From the NCBI RefSeq assembly GCF_023101205.1, contig NZ_CP078078.1:2799411-2863410 (forward strand): a DNA stretch of 64,000 nt, given 5' to 3'. The stretch is from Microbacterium aurugineum. Its GTDB lineage: Bacteria; Actinomycetota; Actinomycetes; Actinomycetales; Microbacteriaceae. The position numbers were made by a program, and so were the translations under genes. Every line of letters starts with the position of its first letter. Position 1 is the stretch's first letter. This document shows, in pieces, positions 9,233 to 17,308 of the stretch. The notes under the pieces are model-generated. The model was not told the DNA's origin. It saw only the letters and a program-made list of their open reading frames with translations, and did not search any database.

Positions 9233-9727
9233 GAGGATCCTTCGGGAGAGGGAACGGGTTGTGCGCCACAGTAGCGATGCCCTGCGCCCGGCCCACATGT
9301 GCAGATCGCACGAACATCCCGCACGGATGTGCAGATCGCACACCCCCCGATCGTCTGCCTCCTGTCACCTCTGTCCGTCTCGTCGACGCGCCCTCCCCGC
9401 GTCCAGACCCTCGCCCCACGTCGGCGCCCCCTCCCCACGTCGGCACCCCTCCCCACGTCCAGACCCTCGCCCCACGTCGACGCCCCCTCCCCGCGTCGAC
9501 GCCCCCTCCGATTCGCGGCACGCAGAGGGGGTATCGGCGGGCGGAGGGGGTGCCGACGGACAGAGGGGGTACCGACTGGTGATGGGGACGTCGACGGGCG
9601 GGGGCGGGGACGGACAGAGGGGGCACCGACTGGTGATGGGGACGTCGACGGGCGGGGGTGTCGACGGGTGGAGGCGGAGGGGATGCGGGGACGCGGGAGG
9701 CGCGGATGTGCGGATGTGCGGGTGTGC
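9233..9727. repeat. Gene-free 495-bp spacer with C-rich then G-rich degenerate repeats
   Basis: No credible gene lies between the permease start and the thrC stop. About 9381-9507 is strongly C-rich on the plus strand and built of degenerate units around CCCCACGTCGGCGCCCC. About 9521-9700 is G-rich and includes a 50-bp direct repeat (9555-9604 and 9609-9658, one mismatch). The two halves are roughly complementary, so a long imperfect stem could form. The stretch probably also holds the thrC terminator and the permease promoter. The long open frames across it are compositional artefacts. Confidence 0.6.
9299..9341. promoter_or_regulatory. Tandem dyad operator upstream of the hydantoin-type operon
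   Basis: Two exact copies of a 15-base block (ATGTGCAGATCGCAC) lie at 9297-9311 and 9327-9341, exactly 30 bp apart. Each contains the dyad GTGC-AGATC-GCAC. They sit 67 to 109 bp upstream of the permease start codon. Spacing of about three helical turns is what cooperative dimeric regulators use. The operon-encoded PucR protein is the natural candidate, but a GntR- or IclR-type factor would fit equally. Confidence 0.55.
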
Positions 9728-11131
9728 TCAGCTCACAGCGTTCGCGGCGATGAACTCGCGGAGTGCGTGCTCGTCGTCGGGCATCTCGGTCACGTGCTGC
9801 GGGGCGTCCAGCATCTCCTGCAGCTCGGGTGCGTAGCCGAGCTCCACTCCGAGCGCCTCGTGGATCGTCTCAGCGAACTTCTCGGGCTTCGCCGTCTCGA
9901 GCACGAGCATGGGAACACCGGGCTCGACGTACTCTCGCGCGACCTTGACACCGTCGGCCGTGTGCGGGTCGATGACCTCTCCCGTCGTCTCGTACACCGA
10001 GCGGATCGTCGCCAACCGGTCCTCGTGCGTCGAGGTGCCGCTGACGATCCCGAACTCCTCGACGAAGCGCTCCTGCTCCGCGGAGAAGTCGAAGAAGCCG
10101 CTCTCGTCGAGCTCACGCCAGGCACCGACGACGCGCTCCGCGTCACGGCCGACCAGCTCGAAGATGAAACGCTCCAGGTTCGACGCCTTCGAGATGTCCA
10201 TCGACGGACTGGAGGTCGCGAGCGTCTGGGCGGCGCTGCGCGGGCGGTAGACACCCGTGCGGAAGAACTCGTCCAGCACGTTGTTCTCGTTCGCGGCGAG
10301 CACCAGGCGACGGATCGGCAGGCCCATCTGCTTCGCGAAGAACCCGGAGAGGATGTTGCCGAAGTTGCCCGACGGAACGGTGAACGACAGCTCGGTCCAG
10401 CCGCCTGCATCGGTCGCCCGCAGCCACGCCCAGAAGTAGTAGACCGTCTGCGCGGTGATGCGTGCCAGATTGATGGAGTTCACGGCACCGAGGTGGTGGG
10501 CACGCTTGAAGTCGAGGTCGCCGGCGAGCTTCTTGACGAGGTTCTGACAGTCGTCGAAGACACCCTCGACGGCGATGTTGTGCACGTTCGCGTCGTCGAG
10601 GGAGAACATCTGCGCGCGCTGGAACGCACTCATGCGCCCTTGCGGTGACAGCATGAACACCGCGACGCGCTCCTTGCCCCGCAGCGCGTGCTCGGCCGCC
10701 GACCCGGTGTCTCCCGAGGTCGCGCCGAGGATGTTGAGCACCGATCCCTTGCGCTCCAGCGTGTACTCGAGCACCTGGCCGAGGAACTGCATGGCCATGT
10801 CCTTGAACGCGAGCGTCGGCCCCTCGGAGAGCCCGACGAGGGTGAGTTCGTCATCGATCGCCCGCAGCGGCACGACGCCGTCAGGGAAGTCGGCGTACGC
10901 GGCGGCGGTCATCCGGGCCAGGTCTGCGCGAGGGATGTCGGTCGCGAACAGTCCGAGCACCTCTGTCGCGAGCTGTGGATAGGTCAGTGCCCGCCAGCGC
11001 TCGAGCGTCTCACCGTCGACGACCGGCATGGTCTCCGGCACCGCCAGCCCGCCATCGGGCGCGAGGCCCTCCAACAGCGTCTCGCTGAACGTCTGCGGCT
11101 GCATGCCGCCGCGGGTGGAGATGAACTGCAC
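9728..11131 (-). CDS. thrC: Threonine synthase
   Basis: A 467-residue PLP enzyme converting O-phospho-L-homoserine to L-threonine. It starts MQFISTRGGMQPQTFSETLL, the usual threonine synthase N-terminus. The PLP lysine is in LAFKDMAMQFLGQ (about K110), followed by the phosphate-binding region GATSGDTGSAAEHAL (about 137-151). VPSGNFGNILSGFFAKQMGL is the conserved late block. The length matches the long (fungal/E. coli-like) class rather than the ~350-residue class. It is not beside hom/thrB here, so it is a lone thrC locus; its own promoter should lie in 11132-11220. Confidence 0.96.
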   Translation of the reverse strand: MQFISTRGGMQPQTFSETLLEGLAPDGGLAVPETMPVVDGETLERWRALTYPQLATEVLGLFATDIPRADLARMTAAAYADFPDGVVPLRAIDDELTLVGLSEGPTLAFKDMAMQFLGQVLEYTLERKGSVLNILGATSGDTGSAAEHALRGKERVAVFMLSPQGRMSAFQRAQMFSLDDANVHNIAVEGVFDDCQNLVKKLAGDLDFKRAHHLGAVNSINLARITAQTVYYFWAWLRATDAGGWTELSFTVPSGNFGNILSGFFAKQMGLPIRRLVLAANENNVLDEFFRTGVYRPRSAAQTLATSSPSMDISKASNLERFIFELVGRDAERVVGAWRELDESGFFDFSAEQERFVEEFGIVSGTSTHEDRLATIRSVYETTGEVIDPHTADGVKVAREYVEPGVPMLVLETAKPEKFAETIHEALGVELGYAPELQEMLDAPQHVTEMPDDEHALREFIAANAVS

Positions 11132-11220
11132 GTTGGCTCCTCGGCTCGGGACTCGGCACGTCCATTCTCGCAGGGTGTTCCCGGGCCGAGTGACGGGATG
11201 ACGGACGCCACCGCTCGCCG

Positions 11221-11726
11221 TCAGAACAGGGAGCTCGGGAGCGCCCCCTCATGCTCCAGCAGCCAGCGCTTCGTCTCGAGGCCGTGCCCCTCTTCTCCGC
11301 CGGAATAGCCGCCCAGCCCATCGCCGGCGACGACGCGGTGACACGGCACGATCAGGGGAACCGGGTTCGCGCCCATGATCGAGCCGACCCCCGGGCCGGC
11401 ACGTCGGTGCCACTGCGTGCGGCGAGACCGCCGTACGTGATCGTCTCTCCGTGCGCCACGGTCTCATGGAGTGCGGTGAGGACAGCACGCGTGGCCTCGG
11501 TCTGCAGGCCGAGATCGACCGGCAGATCGAAGCGACGCAGTGTGCCATCGAAGTAGGCCGACACCTGTGCGAGCGCCTCGACCAGCAGGGGACCGGACCC
11601 GGTGTCGGGCACGACGACACCGCCGCCGGGCGGGGTGGTACGCCACGTGACCCGGGTGACGGCCGCACCGTCGCTCACGATCCCGATGACGCCGACCGGG
11701 GTCGCGAGCGTGCCGAAGGCGGACAT
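11221..11726 (-). pseudogene. ogt: Methylated-DNA--protein-cysteine methyltransferase with an apparent frameshift
   Basis: From the ATG at 11726 the frame reads MSAFGTLATPVGVIG and continues through ETITYGGLAARSGTDVPARG. It then shifts at a C5/G3 homopolymer (11388-11395). In the next frame the protein resumes as VGSIMGANPVPLIVPCHRVV, with the PCHR active-site cysteine, and GYSGGEEGHGLETKRWLLEH, ending at 11221. The total is 506 bp, one base short of a 168-codon gene of normal family length. Alkyl-acceptor repair of O6-methylguanine is the family role. It is either a true pseudogene or a one-base sequencing error in the homopolymer; sequence alone cannot tell. Confidence 0.85.
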
Positions 11727-11775
11727 GCGTCGAGAGTACCTCCGCCGTCCGACAGCGGAGTCACGATCCCGCGCC

Positions 11776-12540
11776 TCATCCGCGGGAGACCTCACGCCAG
11801 AGCGCCGCCCAGTGCTCCGGACGCAGATCCCGCGGCCATCGACAGCTGGTCGCGCCCGCTGCCATCACGGCGCGCCGCGCGCGCGACATCGGAGCGCGAG
11901 TCGCCGCCGCCAGCACCGCGGGAAGTGTGGCCCCTCTCCCCGTGAACATCGCACGGACGAACGCCTCGTACCCCCGTCGGTCGGACACCGGAACGAGCGG
12001 TGAGGCCCGTCGCGTGATCGTGAGCACGCCCCCGTCGACGCTCGGTTGCGGGGAGAAGCCCCAGGCCGGGACCCTCCCCTCGAGGGAGAAGGCGAACCAC
12101 GGAGCCGACTGCGCGGTCATCATGGTGCCGCCGCCGACGCCCGCACGCTTGCGCGCCACCTCCCACTGGGTCAGCAGCACGGCCTCCCTCCACTCCTTCC
12201 GCGACAGAAGACGCCGGAGGATGGGGGTGGTCACGTGGAACGGGATGTTGCCGACGACCACGGCGGCGTCGAGGGGATGACGGGTCGCGTCCCCGAACTC
12301 GACGCGGACCCCGGGCAGGGCCGCACGCAACCGCCGCACCCGGTGCTCGTCGATGTCGATAGCCGTGAGCGGTCGGCCGAGCCCCGCGAGTCGGCGCGTG
12401 AGGGCGCCATCGCCGCACCCCAATTCGAGGATCGGTCCGGACGTGCGGTCGACGAGAGCCGTGATCCGGGCGAGGGTCGGACGGTGGGTGAGGAAGTTCT
12501 GGCCGAGTTCGTGACGGCCGCCATGGGGTGAACGAGGCAT
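11776..12540 (-). CDS. erm: Erm-type 23S rRNA (adenine-N6) methyltransferase
   Basis: A 254-residue SAM-dependent methyltransferase of the Erm/KsgA family starting MPRSPHGGRHELGQNFLTHR. Motif I is LELGCGDGALTRRL. The catalytic loop reads NIPFHVTTPIL; NIPF is typical of Erm, whereas KsgA has NLPY, so an A2058 methylase conferring macrolide-lincosamide-streptogramin resistance is likely. The C-terminus is basic, as in actinobacterial Erm proteins. The ATG at 12540 follows GGAGCG. It lies 225 bp downstream of a two-component system in the same direction; that spacer may carry a leader peptide. Confidence 0.85.
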   Translation of the reverse strand: MPRSPHGGRHELGQNFLTHRPTLARITALVDRTSGPILELGCGDGALTRRLAGLGRPLTAIDIDEHRVRRLRAALPGVRVEFGDATRHPLDAAVVVGNIPFHVTTPILRRLLSRKEWREAVLLTQWEVARKRAGVGGGTMMTAQSAPWFAFSLEGRVPAWGFSPQPSVDGGVLTITRRASPLVPVSDRRGYEAFVRAMFTGRGATLPAVLAAATRAPMSRARRAVMAAGATSCRWPRDLRPEHWAALWREVSRG

Positions 12541-12679
12541 GAGTGCGCTCCAGAAGACGAATCGGAGCACCTCGGAAGGAGGGAGGACGCGAAGAGGCGT
12601 CAGTGAGTTCTGCCCGTCCCGAGGTGCGATGACATCTCGGTGGACGGCGCGCAGATGCGTGCGGTGAGCGAGCGCGCCG

Positions 12680-12745
12680 TCAGGCGCGGCGGTCGCGGAA
12701 CACGAGGGTGCGCCCCATCACGGGCGCGGCGCATATTGTTCCCAT
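12680..12745 (-). other. Possible 21-codon leader ORF upstream of the Erm-type gene
   Basis: In the 225-bp spacer before the methylase an ATG at 12745 opens a 21-residue reading frame (MGTICAAPVMGRTLVF then RDRRA) ending at 12680. Erm genes are often controlled by drug-stalled translation of short leader peptides. No strong ribosome-binding site or obvious mutually exclusive hairpins were identified by eye. A chance ORF is quite possible. Confidence 0.2.
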
Positions 12746-12765
12746 GCGTGCCAGCATATCGGCGC

Positions 12766-13368
12766 TCAGATCCACCCGCGCTCCTCGGCGGTGAGCACAG
12801 CCTGCTGGCGGGTGTCGACGGCGAGTTTGCCGAGGATGACGGAGATGTGGTTGCGCACGGTGCCGGGCGCGAGAGCGAGAGCCCGCGCGATCTGACCGGT
12901 CGTCTCGCCGCGCCGCCCCGCGCGCAGCACATCGAGCTCGCGATCGGTGAGGGGCGAGCGCTCATCGCTCAGAGCATCCGCCGCGATCTCCGGATCGACA
13001 TAGCGGGCTCCTGCCGCGACACGGCGGATGACGGCGGCGACCTCGTCCGCACCCCGGGACTTGGGCAGGAAACCGGAGACGCCGGAGGCCAGGGCTCGCC
13101 GCAGCACCCCCGGACGCGCATGACGGGTGACCACCACGCAGCGCGTTGCGATCGCCCGGTGCAGTTTCTCGGCGACCTGCACCCCGTCCAGTCCGGGCAT
13201 CTCCAGGTCCAGCAGACACACGTCGGGGTGCAGGCGCAGCGCCTCGGCGACGGCCTGCTCGCCGTCGGCGCACTCCGCGACGACGTCGATGTCGGCTTCG
13301 AGTCGCAGCAGTGCGGCGAGCGCAGAGCGGATCATCGCCTCGTCGTCGGCGAGCAGCACGCGGATCAA
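12766..13368 (-). CDS. NarL/FixJ-family response regulator
   Basis: A 200-residue response regulator: receiver domain (MIRVLLADDEAMIRSALAAL, phosphoacceptor D54 in VCLLDLEMPGLDG, conserved lysine in GFLPKS) followed by a LuxR-type HTH (LTDRELDVLRAGRRGETTGQ ... LAPGTVRNHISVILGKL). It overlaps the histidine kinase stop by 4 bp, giving a translationally coupled pair of the DesK/DesR or LiaS/LiaR type. Such systems usually respond to membrane or envelope stress. The nearest target candidates are the divergent membrane gene at 14720 and the downstream Erm-type gene; neither is proven. Confidence 0.92.
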   Translation of the reverse strand: MIRVLLADDEAMIRSALAALLRLEADIDVVAECADGEQAVAEALRLHPDVCLLDLEMPGLDGVQVAEKLHRAIATRCVVVTRHARPGVLRRALASGVSGFLPKSRGADEVAAVIRRVAAGARYVDPEIAADALSDERSPLTDRELDVLRAGRRGETTGQIARALALAPGTVRNHISVILGKLAVDTRQQAVLTAEERGWI

Positions 13369-14588
13369 CGCCCCTCCTCCGGCTGCGACGGAACGGTCAC
13401 GACGACTGCGAACTCGTCGGCATCGCGCCGCACCTCCAGAGAACCGTGCGCCTCCTCGATCCGTCGCCGAACCCCCTCGAGGCCGGATCCGTCGTGATCG
13501 AGCGGCGCGCCGGGCATCCTGTCGTTCGCGATCTCGTATCGCCAGGAATCACCGATCCGTGCCAGCTGCAGCCGCGCGCGACGGCCACCCCCGTGGCGCA
13601 GCACATTCGTCGTGGTCTCCCGGATCACCGGCCCCAGCGCAGTCCCCGGTGCGGCATCGGCATCCGGATCGATCACGGCCTCCACGGTGAGACCCGCTGC
13701 GGTCAGGAGATCCCGCGCGTTGGCGAGCTCATCGCCGAGCGGAACGGACCGGAAGCGGGTCGCGAGGTCTCTGGTCCCCTGCCGCGCCTCGTCGACACTG
13801 AGTCGCGCGGCCCGGAGCTGTTCCATCCCGGCCTCCGCATCGGTCGGCAGGAGCCGCTCCGCGAGTTCCAGCTGCAACGCGATGACCTGGAGATGATGCC
13901 CCTGCAGGTCGTGCACGTCGGTCGCCACCCGCAGGCGCTCCTGCGTCGCGGCGAGCTTGGCCTCGGAAGCGCGGGCCCGGTCGAGCGTGACCAGGACATC
14001 CCACCACCAGAGCGAGCTCACGGTCATCGCCGGCAGCAGGACGGCATACACAGCGGGCAGCCAGAACGGGAGGCCCGTGTCGAGGCCTCTCGCGGTCGAG
14101 TCCACCACCGTCAGGGCCACGAGCAGCAGGGTCGCCGTCGCGGCCACACGCATCCGGATTCCGCGTGGCCATCGCAGGAGCACGAAGAACTGCGCGACCG
14201 GCATGGCCGCGAGCGCCCAGCTCCCGACCGCCGACCCCGCCACCAATCCGTATGCGACCGCAACCAGGAAGGGCACGGCCAGGCGCCCCCAGGCGATGCC
14301 GGGACCCGCGTCGATACGGCTGCGGTAATCGGCGAGCAGCAGCATGGTCGACGCACACCAGAGCACGCCACCGATCGCGACGACGAGGATCGCGCCGCCG
14401 CGCAGATCGACGGCGGCGGTGATGCCGGTCCACGCGACGACCAGCATCAGCTCGAAGAACACCACGGCGCTCGCGGTGTACCACCAGGTGGCGGTGATGC
14501 CCCGGGCGAGCTGGCGCGATCCGGGCGTCGGATCGGCGACGGGGAGGGGAGGGACGGAACTCACGCTCCCACGATAGAGGCGTGACAC
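13365..14588 (-). CDS. HisKA_3-family sensor histidine kinase
   Basis: A 407-residue kinase with about six transmembrane helices in the first half, then the dimerisation/phosphoacceptor helix (ERLRVATDVHDLQGHHLQVI, histidine of the DVHD motif). A HATPase_c domain follows (ETTTNVLRHGGGRRARL, GSGLEGVRRRIEEAHG). It partners the response regulator with a 4-bp overlap. The start is uncertain: the GTG at 14588 overlaps an inverted repeat (GTGACA-CA-TGTCAC, 14582-14595), and a GTG at 14564 is an alternative. If the repeat is an operator, the shorter protein is more likely. Confidence 0.9.
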   Translation of the reverse strand: MSRLYRGSVSSVPPLPVADPTPGSRQLARGITATWWYTASAVVFFELMLVVAWTGITAAVDLRGGAILVVAIGGVLWCASTMLLLADYRSRIDAGPGIAWGRLAVPFLVAVAYGLVAGSAVGSWALAAMPVAQFFVLLRWPRGIRMRVAATATLLLVALTVVDSTARGLDTGLPFWLPAVYAVLLPAMTVSSLWWWDVLVTLDRARASEAKLAATQERLRVATDVHDLQGHHLQVIALQLELAERLLPTDAEAGMEQLRAARLSVDEARQGTRDLATRFRSVPLGDELANARDLLTAAGLTVEAVIDPDADAAPGTALGPVIRETTTNVLRHGGGRRARLQLARIGDSWRYEIANDRMPGAPLDHDGSGLEGVRRRIEEAHGSLEVRRDADEFAVVVTVPSQPEEGR

Positions 14589-14719
14589 ATGTCACGGGAT
14601 CACCGTGCGAACCGCAGGGGAACAGGTGACGGGCCGACACTGCCGCCACGGCTGCTCCTCGGCTGGACTGGAGTCATCGCAGCGGAGACGCCGCTCGCAC
14701 CGACAGCAGGGAGCACCCC

Positions 14720-15265
14720 ATGAACCTCATCGAGACCTTCCAGAACCTGGTCGCCCAGGTCCCCGAGCTCGTGCAGCCGCTCATCGTCGCCCTCGCCGGC
14801 GCGATCCCCTTCATCGAGGGCGAGGGCGCGGTGAGCATCGGGATCCTCGGCGGCATCCCTCCGGTGGTCGCGGCGATCGCCGCGATGGTCGGCAACTTCC
14901 TGTGCGTCGCGGTGCTGGTGCTGGCGAGCTCCGGTGCGCGTCAGGCGGTCGTGAACCGCTCGCGTGCCAGGAACGCTGTCCTCGCCGGCGGCGGCACGAC
15001 GGACACGGCACCGGCAGCGGAAGCCGTCGACTCCGGGCGCGGTTCCGCCCGGAAGGAGAAGTTCCAGCGCGCCTTCGAACGCTACGGCGTACCCGGCGTC
15101 AGCCTGCTCGGCCCGCTCCTGCTGCCGACGCAGTTCACCGCGACGATGCTCGCCGCCTCCGGCATCGGGAAGGCGCGCATCCTCTTCTGGCAGGCCATCG
15201 CCATCATCGGCTGGACGACCGTCGTCGCCGTGATCATCGGCAGCGCGGTCTACGCGATCCGCTGA
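14720..15265 (+). CDS. Small multidrug-export-family (PF06695-like) membrane protein
   Basis: A 181-residue membrane protein with an N-terminal amphipathic start (MNLIETFQNLVAQVPEL), hydrophobic segments around IVALAGAIPFIEGEGAVSIG, and a C-terminal pair of helices after FERYGVPGVSLLGPLLLPTQ. The IPFIEGEGA and GVPGVSLLGPLLLPTQ motifs match the Sm_multidrug_ex family, whose transport function is poorly established. A GGGAGCACCCC stretch precedes the ATG. It diverges from the sensor kinase and is followed by a strong hairpin at 15274-15300. Confidence 0.8.
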   Translation: MNLIETFQNLVAQVPELVQPLIVALAGAIPFIEGEGAVSIGILGGIPPVVAAIAAMVGNFLCVAVLVLASSGARQAVVNRSRARNAVLAGGGTTDTAPAAEAVDSGRGSARKEKFQRAFERYGVPGVSLLGPLLLPTQFTATMLAASGIGKARILFWQAIAIIGWTTVVAVIIGSAVYAIR

Positions 15266-15273
15266 TCCCGTCC

Positions 15274-15300
15274 GGGGGCGCGAGACGACGTCGCGCCCCC
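15274..15300 (+). terminator. Hairpin after the small-multidrug-export-family gene
   Basis: A perfect 10-bp stem (GGGGGCGCGA / TCGCGCCCCC) with a 7-base loop starts 8 bp after the stop at 15265. There is no long T-run, as is common in actinobacteria. Confidence 0.75.
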
Positions 15301-15306
15301 TCGCAT

Positions 15307-15330
15307 TGAATACATGAGTACATGAATTCA
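15307..15330. promoter_or_regulatory. Probable CmtR-like operator
   Basis: An imperfect 24-bp dyad with arms TGAATaCATG and CATGaATTCA lies just upstream of the ArsR/CmtR-like gene. It is AT-rich in a very GC-rich context. ArsR-family repressors usually bind such dyads over their own promoter. Confidence 0.6.
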
Positions 15331-15353
15331 CGGTTTTCTGTATCATCGAGTGC

Positions 15354-15689
15354 GTGACGACCACTCTCGCATCGCTGACCCACACATCCGCTGTCGCGCG
15401 TCTGGGACACGCACTCTCCGACCCGACTCGCGCCGCCGTGCTCCTCGCTCTGCGCGAAGCCCCCGGCTACCCCGCTGATCTGGCCGAAGCCCTCGGCGTC
15501 TCCCGCCAGGCCCTGTCGAACCACCTCGCCTGTCTCCGCGGCTGTGGGCTCGTCGAGAGCGTGCCTGATGGGCGTCGCAGCAGCTATCGTCTCGCCGACC
15601 GTCACCTCGCACCGGCCCTCGACATGCTCCTGCGGGTCACCCTCATCGTCGAACCGGACTGCTGCTCGGATGAAGGATGCACCTGCTGA
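15354..15689 (+). CDS. ArsR/SmtB-family metal sensor, CmtR-like
   Basis: A 111-residue winged-helix repressor (DPTRAAVLLALREAPGYPAD ... LGVSRQALSNHLACLRGCGL). The recognition helix carries the Cys-Leu-Arg-Gly-Cys pair, and cysteines cluster at the C-terminus (CCSDEGCTC). This pattern matches the Cd/Pb sensor CmtR, which uses two helix cysteines plus a C-terminal one. A GTG start at 15354 follows the operator at 15307-15330. Its stop overlaps the start of the downstream CDF transporter (TGATG), so sensor and exporter form one unit. Confidence 0.88.
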   Translation: MTTTLASLTHTSAVARLGHALSDPTRAAVLLALREAPGYPADLAEALGVSRQALSNHLACLRGCGLVESVPDGRRSSYRLADRHLAPALDMLLRVTLIVEPDCCSDEGCTC

Positions 15690-16351
15690 TGTCGTCGACG
15701 CTCACCGACGCGCGTCGGGAGACCCTGCATCGTCGCATCCGCCTCCTCGTCGGTGTCACGATCGGCTACAACGTGGTCGAGGCGATCATCGCGATCACGG
15801 CGGGGACGGTCGCATCGTCCGCGGCTCTCATCGGCTTCGGGCTGGACTCGACGATCGAGGTGCTGTCCGCGGCCGCCGTCGCCTGGCAGTTCACCCGCCG
15901 CGATCCGGAGCGCTGGGAGAAACCCACCTTGCGCGTGATCGCCGTGGCGTTCTTCGCCCTCGCCGCCTACGTCACCACGACCTCCGTGACCGCGCTGGTC
16001 ACGGCCGAGCGCCCGGAGCACAGCACGATCGGCATCATCCTCACGGCGGTCAGCGTCGCGGTCATGCCGTTCCTGTCGTTCGCCGAACGTCGCGCGGGCC
16101 GGGAGCTCGGATCGGCGACGGCGGTCGCAGACTCGAAGCAGACTCTCATCTGCACGTACCTCTCCGCCGCCGTGCTGATCGGCTTGGTCGTCAACTCGCT
16201 GCTGGGGTGGTGGTGGGCCGACGCCGTCGCCGGACTCGTGATCGCCGCCTTCGCCGTGCGCGAGGGCATCGAAGCCTGGAAGGGCGACGCCTGCGCCACC
16301 TCGATCGGAATGCTCCTCGAGAACGAGGACGACCACGACCACGGCCACTGA
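15689..16351 (+). CDS. Cation diffusion facilitator-like metal transporter
   Basis: A 220-residue protein with about six transmembrane helices from MSSTLTDARRETLHRRIRLL. It has a CDF-like core (GYNVVEAIIAITAG, SSAALIGFGLDSTIEVLSAA, ADSKQTLICTYLSAAVLIGL, WWWADAVAGLVIA) and ends in a His/Asp tail (EDDHDHGH). The usual HxxxD pair appears here as GxxxD in TM2 and as D-S-K-Q in TM5, so the ion site differs from zinc exporters. It is shorter than classical CDFs because the cytoplasmic C-terminal domain is missing. The coupled CmtR-like gene suggests Cd/Pb or similar cation export. Confidence 0.85.
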   Translation: MSSTLTDARRETLHRRIRLLVGVTIGYNVVEAIIAITAGTVASSAALIGFGLDSTIEVLSAAAVAWQFTRRDPERWEKPTLRVIAVAFFALAAYVTTTSVTALVTAERPEHSTIGIILTAVSVAVMPFLSFAERRAGRELGSATAVADSKQTLICTYLSAAVLIGLVVNSLLGWWWADAVAGLVIAAFAVREGIEAWKGDACATSIGMLLENEDDHDHGH

Positions 16352-16383
16352 CCGTCGGCGCGCACAGCGCCTAAGTTAGGGAG

Positions 16384-17286
16384 ATGGATGCCGCTCCTCT
16401 CACACCTGCCGGAGACCTGCGCGGACGCACGGTGCTGGTCACCGGGGCGAACGCGGGCATCGGCTACTGGTGCGCCGAGCAGCTGGCCGCTCGCGGAGCC
16501 CGCGTGTTGTTGGGCTGCCGCTCATCGGAGCGCGCGCAGACGGCGGCCTCGGCGATCCGGAGCCGCGTGCCGGATGCCGAGCTGCACGTGCTGGCGCTCG
16601 ACCTCGGCTCGCTCGACAGCATCACTCACGCCGCTGCGGAGGTGGGCGAGCGGATCGAGGTGGTGATCTGCAACGCGGGGGTGAAGGCGGCCGACCCTGC
16701 GGCGCGTACGAGCGACGGCTTCGACCTCATGGTGGGCACCAACTTCCTCGGCCACTTCGCCCTCGTGGCGCAGCTCGAACCGCTCTTCACACCGGATGCC
16801 CGCGTGGTCGCGGTGGGCTCGATCGCACACCGTTTCGCGCGGCTCGACCCCGCGACCCTCGACGCCCCGTGGAGCGGTTCCTCGCTCCGCCAGTACGGAC
16901 GCTCGAAGGCGCTGTTGATGGCCTTCGCTTTCGAGCTCGCACGGCGTTGGTCGGACTCTTCGCGGTCGGCGGTCGTCGCGCACCCGGGCTATGCCGTCGA
17001 CCCGCTCACTCCCCCGCGCCCCGGCCTCGCCCACGTCTCCGGGTTCCTCCGCGCCCTGACGGCGCCCACTCGGGTGCTCGTGCAGGGCAAGGACGGCGGA
17101 GCGCTGCCCATCGTGCACGCGGCGACCTCCGCGGAGGTGGTGAACGGCGACTACTGGGGACCGGGTGGACTGCTCGAGTTCCGTGGGGCACCACGACGAG
17201 TGACAGCCTCGGACGAGGTCCGCTCCCCCACGACCGGAGCCGCGGTGTGGGCGGCCGCCGAGCGTCTCACCGGCGTGCGCCCCTGA
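16384..17286 (+). CDS. Short-chain dehydrogenase/reductase
   Basis: A 300-residue SDR: GRTVLVTGANAGIGYWCAEQ (TGxxxGIG cofactor loop at about 19-25), CNAG (CNAGVK) in place of NNAG, and an YGRSKALLMAF motif for the catalytic Tyr-Lys pair. The long form and substrate region resemble the protochlorophyllide-reductase-like/retinol-dehydrogenase-like SDRs that are abundant in actinobacteria. Substrate unknown. The ATG at 16384 is preceded by TAAGTTAGGGAG, which could be a short-spaced ribosome site or a leaderless promoter. It converges on the CNNM-like gene. Confidence 0.88.
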   Translation: MDAAPLTPAGDLRGRTVLVTGANAGIGYWCAEQLAARGARVLLGCRSSERAQTAASAIRSRVPDAELHVLALDLGSLDSITHAAAEVGERIEVVICNAGVKAADPAARTSDGFDLMVGTNFLGHFALVAQLEPLFTPDARVVAVGSIAHRFARLDPATLDAPWSGSSLRQYGRSKALLMAFAFELARRWSDSSRSAVVAHPGYAVDPLTPPRPGLAHVSGFLRALTAPTRVLVQGKDGGALPIVHAATSAEVVNGDYWGPGGLLEFRGAPRRVTASDEVRSPTTGAAVWAAAERLTGVRP

Positions 17287-17308
17287 CGAGAAGGCTCACC
17301 CGTCGGCA

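Noticed and set aside
9180..10648. Plus-strand frame of 449 codons across the repeat tract and thrC
   Set aside because: It is low complexity in the repeat tract and antisense to thrC; it has no family resemblance.
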